Origin: JBBRWV01 sp038248985 | GTDB taxonomy: Bacteria; Planctomycetota; Phycisphaerae; WQYP01 | Direction: 5' to 3' | Assembly (NCBI GenBank): GCA_038248985.1 | Contig: JBBRWV010000014.1 | Coordinates: forward strand, 1-43,069 | Length of the DNA stretch: 43,069 bases | Part shown: positions 1 through 7,353 of the stretch, one piece after another | Layout of the letters: every line of letters begins with the position of its first letter | Numbering within the stretch: position 1 is the stretch's first letter | The notes under the pieces: generated by a model | The model's database searches: none | The model's input: only the letters and a program-made list of their open reading frames with translations | Told to the model about the DNA's origin: nothing | Position numbers and translations under genes: made by a program

Positions 1-120
1 CCGGCCCCCCCCCGCGGCCCCGCCCGCGCGGGGGGGGGCCCTGGGGCGGGCCCAGCCCGCGGGGCGCTCCCGCTTCGGCCGCCCCCGGGGGCCCGGGGGA
101 GGCTTCGGCAGGTTGAGGGG
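1..120. other. G/C homopolymer contig edge
   Basis: The first ~110 bases are almost only G and C, with runs of eight or nine identical bases and short self-complementary blocks. No reading frame here resembles a protein, and the composition is unlike the adjoining AT-richer region. It is most simply a low-quality or artefactual sequence end, so nothing biological should be read from it. Confidence 0.55.
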
Positions 121-287
121 GAGGGCGATTGGGTGATGGCCAGAGATGATCGGCGAGGACGATACGGATGTAACACTTTTTATGGGAAGACGTTAAGTAG
201 GTTTATGCCGGAGTGAGGGAACGCGCTAGGGGCGCTTTTGGGGGGGTGGAGGAAGGGGCGGGGGTGTCGCGCTTTTTGTGCGTGACA

Positions 288-296
288 TGTGGACAA
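288..296 (-). promoter_or_regulatory. DnaA box (one mismatch)
   Basis: The + strand reads TGTGGACAA, so the minus strand reads TTGTCCACA. This differs at one position from the classic TTATCCACA and matches the form common in high-GC bacteria. It lies in the gene-free AT-richer region, in the same orientation as the perfect box at 597-605. Confidence 0.55.
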
Positions 297-350
297 GTTT
301 GCGTAGGTACTTATTGGTGAGAGCCGAGAGTGTCAACTCCCGTGACTTAG

Positions 351-516
351 TGACAGGGTGCAACTGAGGAAGCAGACATTATCGTACAGTTGACAGGATT
401 TGGCGACAGGATGACGACAGGTTTGGGGGGTGAACTTAGTTATCACCATGTATCACAACTTGTTGTTTTGAAAAGACTTATGAATTACGTTTAGCGGTTA
501 TTCACTTTCTGACAGG
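351..516 (+). repeat. Five iteron-like YGACAGG repeats
   Basis: The heptamer TGACAGG or CGACAGG occurs at 351-357, 391-397, 404-410, 415-421 and 510-516, all in the same orientation. Three copies are tightly spaced (13 and 11 bases apart), close to one helical turn. This density in 170 bases of otherwise unremarkable DNA suggests protein binding sites in the origin. The binding protein cannot be named from the sequence. Confidence 0.45.
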
Positions 517-596
517 ATCTACTACTACGATTATGACCTTTTGTTTAATCACTCTTAATTAATAATTTCACAGAGGGGTTGGGGAGGGCTGGGGAT

Positions 597-605
597 TGTG
601 GATAA
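597..605 (-). promoter_or_regulatory. DnaA box (perfect)
   Basis: The + strand reads TGTGGATAA, the exact reverse complement of the consensus TTATCCACA. It sits about 30 bases to the right of the most AT-rich tract (541-570), a typical arrangement for a DnaA-loaded unwinding element. Confidence 0.7.
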
Positions 606-663
606 GTTGTTGTGAGGGAGCAGAGAAGTTACTTAATCGCGAAGGCGTATTATGAAAAAGTAG

Positions 664-1122
664 TTAATGAGTTGGGGCGGTACCATCGACGGAGGTTTTG
701 ATGCGGAAGATGGCACCGTGGGAGGCGGTTTGGAGTTTGCGGAGGAGGCCGGAGCGGAGAAGGGAGTCGAGTTGGGCGCGGACGGGGGCGGAGTCGAGGG
801 CGATGGAGAGGGTGCCCTTGGCGAGGTTAAGGATGCGGGCGTGCTGGAGGAGGTTGGCGGGGATGGAGGAGTGGAGGAGGTCGGTGAGGCCGTCGAGTTT
901 GGCAGCGGGTTTGGTAATGACGGTTTCGAACCAGGGGAGGAGGACGTCGCCGAGGCGGGCGGCGTCGCGGGTGCGGGGGTTGGATTTATTGGTGAGGAGT
1001 TGTTGGAGGGAGAGGAGTTGGTTTTTGGTGGTGAGGGGTTCGAGGTTTTGGATGAGGGGATCGGGTTTGGGCGTGGCGGGGCGTTGGGTTTTGGGGGAGG
1101 ATTTGTGGGGTCGGGTGGGCAT
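664..1122 (-). CDS. dciA: DUF721/DciA-like replicative helicase loader
   Basis: A 152-residue basic protein. Residues ~1-50 are proline/lysine-rich and probably disordered. Residues ~55-145 match the pattern of the DUF721 family: a Trp in the LPWFETVI segment, then a hydrophobic strand-turn-strand (GTLSIALDSAPVRAQL), a helix with LLRSGLLRKLQ, and a final IFRIKT strand. DUF721 proteins include DciA, which loads the DnaB helicase in bacteria lacking DnaC/DnaI. Its stop codon abuts the predicted origin, and DUF721 genes often lie near dnaA/dnaN/gyrB, so the location supports the role. Assignment to DUF721 is by pattern recognition; the helicase-loading role here is inferred. It is the first gene right of the origin and is transcribed toward it. 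Confidence 0.7.
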   Translation of the reverse strand: MPTRPHKSSPKTQRPATPKPDPLIQNLEPLTTKNQLLSLQQLLTNKSNPRTRDAARLGDVLLPWFETVITKPAAKLDGLTDLLHSSIPANLLQHARILNLAKGTLSIALDSAPVRAQLDSLLRSGLLRKLQTASHGAIFRIKTSVDGTAPTH

Positions 1123-1286
1123 GGGGCACTCGCGGTTGGAATAATGACTTCGGGAAATAGAGTAATTGGTGTATGGACGTTATTTTCAAGGGCGGGGGTT
1201 GGAGATTCAAGTGCCGCGGTTTTTACAGGCGCGCGGGGTTGCAAAATTATCACGTCTTGGACCGGCGATTATGAGGTGCGTGGTTT

Positions 1287-2531
1287 TTACGTATCAGTTG
1301 GCTGGGCGAGGGGGCGGTATTTGCGGAGGAGGGCGAGGAGGTTTTGGAAGTCGGGCGGGGGCGGGGCTTCAAGGTAGAGGCGGTGGAACTTGGTGGGGTG
1401 GACGAACTGGAGTTGGAAGGCGTGGAGGGCTTGGCGGTCAATGAGGGGGGCGGTGAGATCGGGTTCGGAGGCGGATTTAGTGCGGGAGTTTTTGGGTTTG
1501 GGGGCGGGTTTTACGCCGAGGTCCTGGAGGGAGATGGGCTGGCCGCCGTAGGTGGCGTCTCCGACGATGGGGTGTCCGAGGTGCATGCAGTGGACGCGGA
1601 TCTGGTGGGTGCGTCCGGTTTTGGGGGCGAGTTCGAGGAGGGTGTAGCCGCGGAAGCGTTCTTTGACGGTGTAGACGGTTTGGGCGGGTTTGCCGGTGGC
1701 GTCGGTGCGGACGGCGTATTTTTCGCGGACTTTGGGGTGGACGCCGAGGGGAGCGTCGATGAGGTCGGAGTCGAGGTCGGGTTCACCGTGGACGAGGGCG
1801 AGGTAGGTTTTGCGGACGGTGCGTCGTTCGAACTGGCCGGCGATGCGCCAATGGGCTTCATCGGTTTTGGCGATGAGGATGAGGCCGGTGGTGTTGCGAT
1901 CGAGGCGGTGGATGATGCCGGGGCGCCAGGGGTCGGAGCCGGTGGAGAGGGTGGAGTGGGTATTCTGGGCGTGGTAGACGAGGGCGTTGATGAGGGTGCC
2001 GGACCAGTGTCCGCGGGCGGGGTGAACGATGAGGTTGGTTTGTTTATTGACGGCGAGGAAGGCGTCATCTTCGTAGATGATGTCGAGGGGAATATTTTCG
2101 GGGAGGAAGGTTTCGGGGATGGAGACGGGGAGGGAGATGTCGACGGTGTCGCCGGTGCGGAGGAGGGTGGAGGATTTGGCGGGGTGATTGTTGACGAGGA
2201 CGTGGCCGGACCTGATGAGTTTTTGGAGGGAGGCGCGGGAGGTGTCGGGGAGGCGGTCGCGGAGGTAGAGGTCGACGCGTTTGAGGAGATCATGTTTGAT
2301 TTCGTAGTGTTCGAGGCGGGGAGGGGTGGGGGGTGGTGGGACGGGGGACGGAGTGACGGGGGCTGAGGACGGAGGCGTGAGGGGGATGGGAGTTTTTGGT
2401 TTTCGTATGGCGCGCGGTTGGGGTTTGGCGGGGGATTTTGGGAGGGGTTTGGGCTTAGGCGTGGATTTGCGTTGGCGCGCGGGTGAGGGGGCGGCTTTTT
2501 TGGTTTTGGACGGTGGAGTTTTTTTAGTCAT
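1287..2531 (-). CDS. rluD: RluA/RluD-family 23S rRNA pseudouridine synthase
   Basis: The 414-residue product converts specific uridines in large-subunit rRNA to pseudouridine. After a ~72-residue lysine/proline/alanine-rich tail comes an S4 RNA-binding domain (~84-135, with KLIRSGHVLVNN). The catalytic domain follows, with the RluA-family motif HRLDRNTTG; its Asp at about residue 211 is the expected nucleophile. The later GRTHQIRVH motif is also intact. An in-frame start 16 codons upstream (2579) is possible, but the ATG at 2531 opens directly into the tail and is preferred. The tail is longer than usual and may help bind rRNA. Family membership is secure. The specific position modified (RluD-like, helix 69) is inferred from the S4 plus catalytic layout and could also be RluC-like. 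Confidence 0.88.
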   Translation of the reverse strand: MTKKTPPSKTKKAAPSPARQRKSTPKPKPLPKSPAKPQPRAIRKPKTPIPLTPPSSAPVTPSPVPPPPTPPRLEHYEIKHDLLKRVDLYLRDRLPDTSRASLQKLIRSGHVLVNNHPAKSSTLLRTGDTVDISLPVSIPETFLPENIPLDIIYEDDAFLAVNKQTNLIVHPARGHWSGTLINALVYHAQNTHSTLSTGSDPWRPGIIHRLDRNTTGLILIAKTDEAHWRIAGQFERRTVRKTYLALVHGEPDLDSDLIDAPLGVHPKVREKYAVRTDATGKPAQTVYTVKERFRGYTLLELAPKTGRTHQIRVHCMHLGHPIVGDATYGGQPISLQDLGVKPAPKPKNSRTKSASEPDLTAPLIDRQALHAFQLQFVHPTKFHRLYLEAPPPPDFQNLLALLRKYRPLAQPTDT

Positions 2532-2633
2532 CGCGGGAGATTGTAGCGGTTTTGGATAACCTTTGACTAACGAAAGCAAAAAGGGTTACTCTATTGGGGT
2601 AGGAACTGGAACTTTTATAACGAGGAGAATGCG

Positions 2634-3236
2634 ATGCGTGCAGGTTCGATGTTGTTGAGCGGGGTGGTTTTGGCACTGGCGGGTTTGGGATTTGCGGGAT
2701 GTGAAAAGAACCGGGACGAGATGCGGCCGGACATGGACAAGGTGCAGTCGAAGCAGCCGGGGCTGCAGGCGCGGGACTTGCGGGAGATGACGACGCGGAT
2801 GGCGCCGGATCTGTTGACGATACCGGAGGTGGCGCAGAATCAATTTCGGGCGGTGGTGGTGATGAAGGGGATCACGAACAAGACGGAGAGCGAACCGGGG
2901 CGGAACCTGGACATTTACGTGGCGCGGTTGAAGACGCTATTGAATTCGAGCCAGTGCCGGGATCGGTTGGCGTTTGTGGAGGAGAAGGCGACGCTGGAGC
3001 GGTTGCAGGGCGAGGAGTTGGGGACGACGAACAACGATCCGTTTGAAGATGGTGCGCGGGGTGGGATAGCCGTGCCGCCGCCGACGCGGCGGTTGCCGCA
3101 GTATGTGCTCAAGGGGATTTTTTACAGCAAGTATGACGGGAAGACGACGTATTACCTGTGCACGTTTCAAATGACGGACATCAAGACGGGTGTGCAGGTG
3201 TGGGAAGGCAGCTACGAGGTTTCGACGCTGAACTGA
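2634..3236 (+). CDS. LpoB-like outer-membrane lipoprotein (first paralogue)
   Basis: A 200-residue lipoprotein. A hydrophobic signal segment (residues ~4-21) ends in a GFAGC lipobox, predicting lipidation at Cys22. The mature part has LpoB/YcfM-family features: a strand with VVVMKGITNKT, a middle KTLLNSSQCRDRLAFVEE segment, and a C-terminal VQVWEGSYEV strand. LpoB in E. coli activates the peptidoglycan synthase PBP1b from the outer membrane; activity here is inferred. A good ribosome site (GAGGAG, 2622-2627) sits six bases upstream of the ATG. It is divergent from rluD and followed by a hairpin terminator. A second LpoB-like gene lies at 7354-7953, next to a COG3014-type lipoprotein. Confidence 0.72.
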   Translation: MRAGSMLLSGVVLALAGLGFAGCEKNRDEMRPDMDKVQSKQPGLQARDLREMTTRMAPDLLTIPEVAQNQFRAVVVMKGITNKTESEPGRNLDIYVARLKTLLNSSQCRDRLAFVEEKATLERLQGEELGTTNNDPFEDGARGGIAVPPPTRRLPQYVLKGIFYSKYDGKTTYYLCTFQMTDIKTGVQVWEGSYEVSTLN

Positions 3237-3261
3237 GATCGTGGCTGGATTTGAAACGCGA

Positions 3262-3296
3262 GCGCGGAGCCTTGGCGAAAAAGGCTGCGCGTTTTT
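3262..3296 (+). terminator. Rho-independent terminator after the first LpoB-like gene
   Basis: A GCGCG/AGCCTT arm pairs with AAGGCT/GCGCG (one unpaired G) around a short loop, followed directly by six T residues. It lies 26 bases past the stop codon at 3236. Confidence 0.75.
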
Positions 3297-3299
3297 TAT

Positions 3300-3553
3300 T
3301 GAGGAGCGGTGATGCGGGCGATTGTTCGCGCGGGGGGAAATTGTTCGGGGAGGGGGCGGGGCAGGGCGAAATGAAGAGGCTGATGGAGATGTAGGGCGGC
3401 GTTTTTGGGGGATGGGGAGGGTGAGGAGATTTCACGTTGGTTGATGAATTTGCCGATAGGTTTATGAGACGTAAGCAGGGTTGGCTCGGAGAGGTGAGCA
3501 ATGCGCCGGGCCTGGTACTTCTTACGTGATTTGTTTTTTGGGAGTGTGTAGCA
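3300..3553. other. Intergenic stretch with no recognised gene
   Basis: About 250 bases between the terminator and the QueC-like gene. I see no convincing coding frame or structured RNA. A weak ribosome site (GGGAGTG, 3540-3546) near its right end serves the next gene, so its promoter is presumably here. Confidence 0.4.
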
Positions 3554-4216
3554 ATGGCGAAGGCTTCGGCAGTGGTGTTGTCGAGCGGGGGGTTGCATTC
3601 GCTGGTGGTGGCGGGTTTGGCGGGTCGGGAGTATCGGGTGGCGATGTTGCATGTGAAGGATGGGCGGGTGTCGGAGGCGCAGGCGGCGAAAGCGTTTGAG
3701 AAGCAGGTGGCGCATTTCAAGCCGATGAAGCACTGGGCATTGGAGGGGGCATTTGTGCGGCAGATGAGTTTACCGGCGGAGACGGCGGGGCTGGTGAATT
3801 CGACGAGTTCGGATCCGCAGTCGAGTTTATTGCCGATGCGGGAGTTGCAGTATCTGGCGTTGGCGGCGGGGTTTGCGCGGCAGATTCATGCGACGACGAT
3901 TTTGTGGGGGGTGCAGTATGATCCGAAGCAGACGGATGCGATGGCGCGGAGCATTGAGTTGGTGCAGGTGGCGAATCAATTGTTGGAGTTAATGAGTGCG
4001 GAGGCGGCGGTATCGATCAAGACGCCGCTGATGGGTTTGGAGGATCATCAGGTGGTGGAATTGGGGCATCAGATGGGGGTGCCGTTTGCGGCGAGTTGGA
4101 CGTGTCAGATCGGGATGGAGAATCCGTGCATGGGTTGTCCGGCGTGTGCGCGACGGACGCGGGCGTTTCGGGGGGCGCAGTTGGTGGATCCGCTGGTGGT
4201 GGTGAAGAAGACGTAG
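3554..4216 (+). CDS. QueC-like 7-cyano-7-deazaguanine synthase family protein
   Basis: The 220-residue product resembles QueC, which makes preQ0 (7-cyano-7-deazaguanine) from CDG with ATP and ammonia on the queuosine pathway. The N-terminus has a PP-loop ATPase motif, but it reads SSGGLHSL where the family normally has SGGxDS, so the Asp is His. The C-terminus has the zinc-binding cysteine cluster expected for QueC: a Cys in WTCQIG followed by PCMGCPACARR. Internal helices (YLALAAGFARQI, WGVQYD, LVQVANQLLEL) fit the QueC fold. No other queuosine genes are visible nearby. The altered motif leaves open a diverged function, so I do not assign the symbol. A carboxymuconolactone-decarboxylase-like gene converges on it from the right. 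Confidence 0.68.
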   Translation: MAKASAVVLSSGGLHSLVVAGLAGREYRVAMLHVKDGRVSEAQAAKAFEKQVAHFKPMKHWALEGAFVRQMSLPAETAGLVNSTSSDPQSSLLPMRELQYLALAAGFARQIHATTILWGVQYDPKQTDAMARSIELVQVANQLLELMSAEAAVSIKTPLMGLEDHQVVELGHQMGVPFAASWTCQIGMENPCMGCPACARRTRAFRGAQLVDPLVVVKKT

Positions 4217-4272
4217 CCTTCGAGGGGTCAGGGGGCGGATTCAGTTTCAAGGTTCAAGAATCAAGTTTCAAA

Positions 4273-4683
4273 TTATGATGACGGGGCGAGGGGTTCTTGG
4301 TGGATAGGGCCCGTTTCGGCGAGGACTTCTTTGAGGGTGAGGAGGGCGTGGAGGGCGGCGGGGAAGCCGGCGTAGATGGCGGATTGCATGAGGAGTTCGG
4401 TGAGTTGGGCTTTTGTCCAGCCGAGTTTGAGGGCGCCGTGGAGGTGGGCTTTGAGTTCGAGGGGGGAGTTGTTCATGGCGGCGAGCATGGCGACGGTGGC
4501 AAGTTGGCGGGATTTGAGGTCGAGGCCGGGGCGGGAGTAGATTTCGCCGAAGGCGAAGTCGCGGATCATATTTTTGAAATCGGGGGCGATGTCGTCGAGT
4601 AGGGAGAGGACTTTTGGGGAACCCCAGGAGGCGTGGATTTTCTGGAGGGTTTTTTGGCCGCGGTTGGTGCGATTGTCGGGCAT
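4273..4683 (-). CDS. Carboxymuconolactone decarboxylase-like protein
   Basis: A 136-residue all-helical protein of the CMD/AhpD-like superfamily. The family pattern is visible in the segment KSRQLATVAMLAAMNN followed by LELKAHLHGALKLGWTKAQL, and then AIYAGFPAALHAL. It lacks the CxxC pair of AhpD-type peroxidase partners, so it is closer to the gamma-carboxymuconolactone decarboxylase type. The substrate cannot be inferred. I prefer the ATG at 4683: the upstream in-frame GTG at 4710 lies inside a dispersed repeat. The gene faces queC-like head-on, with 56 bases between the stops. Confidence 0.75.
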   Translation of the reverse strand: MPDNRTNRGQKTLQKIHASWGSPKVLSLLDDIAPDFKNMIRDFAFGEIYSRPGLDLKSRQLATVAMLAAMNNSPLELKAHLHGALKLGWTKAQLTELLMQSAIYAGFPAALHALLTLKEVLAETGPIHQEPLAPSS

Positions 4684-4703
4684 GATTTTGGATTCCGTTT
4701 TCT

Positions 4704-4731
4704 TAACCACGAAGTCACGAAGGCACGAAGG
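4704..4731. repeat. Dispersed CACGAAG-type short repeat
   Basis: Three CACGAAG units at 8-base spacing (4708-4714, 4716-4722, 4724-4730), preceded by AAC. The phrase resembles a short intergenic repeat I know from many environmental bacterial genomes. A degenerate relative occurs at 25259-25288. Function unknown. Confidence 0.5.
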
Positions 4732-4800
4732 GGGCGGTTTTTTGGGATGGGCGAATGGGTGGGTTAACAGGTTGGCAATTGGTGGAAGGAGTCGGGGTGG

Positions 4801-5922
4801 TTATTTGGGGGGAACGGGTTTGGGGACAGGTTTTTCGGGGGGTAGGGGTTTGGGGGGCGGGTTGAGGAGGAGTTCGACTTCGGCGCGGGTGGGAATGGAG
4901 GAGGCGGCGCCGAGTTTGGTGCAGGCGAGGGCGCCGGCGGCGTTGGCAAAGCGGGTGGCGACTTCGAGGGTCATGCCTTCGGCGAGGCCGACGGCGAGGG
5001 CACCGGTGAAGGCGTCACCGGCGGCGGTGGAGTCGACGCAGTGGATGCGGAAGCCGGGGATGTGTTGGGTGATGATTTGTCCGCGGGGATCTTTCTGGAT
5101 GATGACGGCGCCGGTGGAGGCCATTTTGATGATGACGGTGCGGGTGCCGCGGGCGAGGAGTTTTTCGCCGGCGCGGCGGGCGTCGTCGACGTTGCGGACG
5201 GGGATGCCGGTGAGGAGGTGGGCTTCGGACTGGTTGGGGGAGAGGATATCGACGTGGTAGAGGGCTTCGGGGAGACCTTCGGTGGGTGCGGGTGCGGGGT
5301 CGAGGATGGTGATGACGCCGGAGCGTTTGGCGAGGGCGATGGCGCAGGCGACGGTGTCGTAGGGGACTTCGAGCTGGGCGACGAGGACGGAGGAGGCTTC
5401 AAGGGTGCGGCGTTCGGCGAGGAGGTCGGTGGCGGAGAGGCGGGAGTTAGCGCCGGGGGCGACGACGATGGAATTTTCGCCATGGCGGTCGACGATAATG
5501 AGGGCGACGCCGGAGGGGGTTTTTTTGGTGCGGAGGATGGAGGTGACATCGACCTTGGCGGTGTGCATGGCGGTGAGCATGTCGGTGCCGAAGAGGTCAT
5601 CGCCGACGCGGCCGATCATGCGGATAGCGGGTGTGCCGGAGGGGGATTTTTTGGAATAGAGTTTTCCTGCTGCGGTGGCCTGGTTGGCGCCTTTTCCGCC
5701 GGGGTTTTGGACGAGGTCTTGTCCCATGGTGGTTTGACCGGGGCTGGGCATCGTTTCGGTGCGGATGACGAGGTCCATGTTGAGTGAGCCGACGATGACG
5801 ACGCCGGATTTGGGGAGGGAGGGGATTTTGGGGAGGGAGTCGTCTGGGGCGGGGGCGGATTTGGGGGCGCGTTGGGCGGGGTTGGCGGCGGGGATTTTTT
5901 TGGATGGGGGATTGCGGGGCAT
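4801..5922 (-). CDS. rbsK: Ribokinase (PfkB family)
   Basis: Phosphorylates D-ribose to ribose-5-phosphate using ATP. The core begins near residue 40 with VVIVGSLNMDLV, then the PfkB signature NPGGKGANQA for sugar binding, and the C-terminal signature DSTAAGDAFTGAL with the catalytic Asp in AAGD (family form usually GAGD). Total length is 373 residues, against ~310 for typical ribokinase. The excess is a ~38-residue proline/lysine-rich N-terminal tail and a ~20-residue proline-rich C-terminal tail, a style shared with rluD and dciA in this window. A GAGGAG ribosome site precedes the ATG. It is the last gene in the minus-strand run from rnc. Ribokinase is the best PfkB match because of the NMDL and GGKGANQA motifs, but another sugar is possible. 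Confidence 0.85.
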   Translation of the reverse strand: MPRNPPSKKIPAANPAQRAPKSAPAPDDSLPKIPSLPKSGVVIVGSLNMDLVIRTETMPSPGQTTMGQDLVQNPGGKGANQATAAGKLYSKKSPSGTPAIRMIGRVGDDLFGTDMLTAMHTAKVDVTSILRTKKTPSGVALIIVDRHGENSIVVAPGANSRLSATDLLAERRTLEASSVLVAQLEVPYDTVACAIALAKRSGVITILDPAPAPTEGLPEALYHVDILSPNQSEAHLLTGIPVRNVDDARRAGEKLLARGTRTVIIKMASTGAVIIQKDPRGQIITQHIPGFRIHCVDSTAAGDAFTGALAVGLAEGMTLEVATRFANAAGALACTKLGAASSIPTRAEVELLLNPPPKPLPPEKPVPKPVPPK

Positions 5923-6012
5923 GGGGACTCCTCAGACGCCAGCGGGGGTGCGAGGCGAAAATGAGGGAGTATTGTAGACGGTTGTCGCGGCCACGCCACC
6001 TATGGGTGTCGG

Positions 6013-7245
6013 TTATCTGAGGCGGAAGTAGAGGACGTTGTCGCCGGAGGGTTTGGGGGTGATTTTGAGGGTGGCGGAGTTGGAGGCGCCGGGGAGGGTG
6101 ACGGCGATTTCGGATTCGCCGGGGGCGAGGGTGGCGGGGATGCAGTAGACGGTGCGGGGGAGGGTTTCCCAGTAGCGGAGGTCGGCTTGTGAGGAGGCGG
6201 AGATGAGGGCGCCGAGGGCGGTGACGCCGAGGCCGGCGAGGGCGATGCGGGGGTCGCCGCGGGCGGCACCGTAGCCCATCATGGCGCCGCCGGCGGCCAT
6301 GGTGCCGGTGCCGATGACGGCTTTGGTTTTGCGGATGGTGTCGATGTCCTGCCATTGTTGGTCTTGGGCCATGGCGAGGGTATCGACGAGGGCGTAGCGT
6401 TGGGTTTCAGCGGTGAGGGGTTGGCCGTTGAGGGTGACGGAGACGGGGGGCAATTCGCCGGCTTCGGCGGGAGTGGGGCCAAAGGCGGATTCTTCGTTGT
6501 ACCAGCCTTTGGGGGATTTTTGGGGACCGGTGAAGGCGTCGACGAAGAGGAGGGTGTTGACGCCGGGTTTTTGGACAGCGGCGATGAGGTCGGCGAGGCG
6601 GGGGTCTTTTTCGAGGGCGAGTTTGTAGTTGGCTTCAGCGAGCTCGGATTTATTGAGTCGTTGGTAGGAGAAGGCGAGGCCGAAGTAGCCGAGGGCGAAG
6701 TTGGATTCGAACTGTTTGTATTCGTCGGCGGGGTTGCCTTCTTTTTTCTCTTTGGATTCCTTGGCGTATTCGCGGAGTTTGAAGAGGGAGTTTTGGAAGG
6801 CGGAGCGGGCGTTTTCGTAATCATTTTTCATGAGGAAGGTGACGCCGAGGTAGTAGTGGGCCATGGCGCGTTCGAAGGGTTCGCCTTTCCAGACTTTGAT
6901 GCCTTCAAAGACGACGGTGGCACCGAGGGTGCGTCCGGTGTCGTTGGTTTTGACGCCGTTGACGACTTCATAGACGTTCATGAAGGCGTTTTCGGCTTCT
7001 TCGGTTTGTCCGGCGGCGAGGGCGGCGGAGCCGAGGCGGCAGTTATTGAGGACGAAGTTTTCGTCCTTCTTTTGGGATTCGGGTTTGAAGGTGGCGGCGG
7101 CCTGGGCATAGTCGCCGATGTTGTAAAGGCCGACGCCGTTGCGGGCGTTTGTACTTTGGGCGGCGTCTTTGGCGCAGCCTCCGAGGAGTATGGCAAGGAG
7201 GGCGACGAGGGTGAGTGAGCAGAGAGAGCGGGTGGTTCGGTTCAT
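6013..7245 (-). CDS. COG3014-like TPR lipoprotein
   Basis: A 410-residue lipoprotein. The N-terminal hydrophobic segment ends in LLGGCAKD, a good lipobox, with lipidation predicted at about Cys24. Residues ~35-200 contain helical pairs of TPR type (GVGLYNIGDYAQAAATFKP, AMAHYYLGVTFLMKNDYENA, ANYKLALEKDPRL). A short hydrophobic glycine/alanine-rich segment (AVIGTGTMAAGGAMMGYG) follows near residue 305, and then a beta-rich C-terminus. This layout resembles the COG3014 family, which I know to be encoded beside LpoB/YcfM in several gammaproteobacteria. Here the LpoB-like gene at 7354-7953 lies directly upstream. It probably acts in the periplasm or outer membrane in cell-envelope synthesis. That role is inferred from the neighbour. 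Confidence 0.68.
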   Translation of the reverse strand: MNRTTRSLCSLTLVALLAILLGGCAKDAAQSTNARNGVGLYNIGDYAQAAATFKPESQKKDENFVLNNCRLGSAALAAGQTEEAENAFMNVYEVVNGVKTNDTGRTLGATVVFEGIKVWKGEPFERAMAHYYLGVTFLMKNDYENARSAFQNSLFKLREYAKESKEKKEGNPADEYKQFESNFALGYFGLAFSYQRLNKSELAEANYKLALEKDPRLADLIAAVQKPGVNTLLFVDAFTGPQKSPKGWYNEESAFGPTPAEAGELPPVSVTLNGQPLTAETQRYALVDTLAMAQDQQWQDIDTIRKTKAVIGTGTMAAGGAMMGYGAARGDPRIALAGLGVTALGALISASSQADLRYWETLPRTVYCIPATLAPGESEIAVTLPGASNSATLKITPKPSGDNVLYFRLR

Positions 7246-7353
7246 GGTTTGGCATCCTTTGTTTGGCGGTCGGGTGAGTTAGGGAGTGGAGTAGTATCGG
7301 CTGGGGGGGGCTCAGGAATTGCAGCTATATTTTGGGGGTTCGGGTGAGGGGAA

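Larger units (their letters stand above)
150..663. other. oriC: Probable chromosomal replication origin (oriC)
   Basis: About 510 bases without a convincing gene, clearly richer in A and T than the rest of the window. It contains a perfect DnaA box at 597-605, a near-perfect one at 288-296, an AT-rich tract at about 541-570 that could be the unwinding element, and five short direct repeats (YGACAGG) between 351 and 516. An 8-base inverted pair, TGTCAACT (331-338) and AGTTGACA (388-395), lies in the same stretch. A DciA-like helicase loader gene abuts it on the right, and dnaN and parB/parS occur further along. The strong G bias of the + strand begins on its right side, as expected for a leading strand. 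dnaA itself is not in the window and may lie to the left. Origin assignment is inference from these combined signals. Confidence 0.7.

Noticed and set aside
1344..2366. Long + strand frame with repeated Gly/Val/Asp/Glu
   Set aside because: It is the complementary shadow of the rluD-like gene, created by the G-rich + strand; the minus-strand gene has the real motifs.
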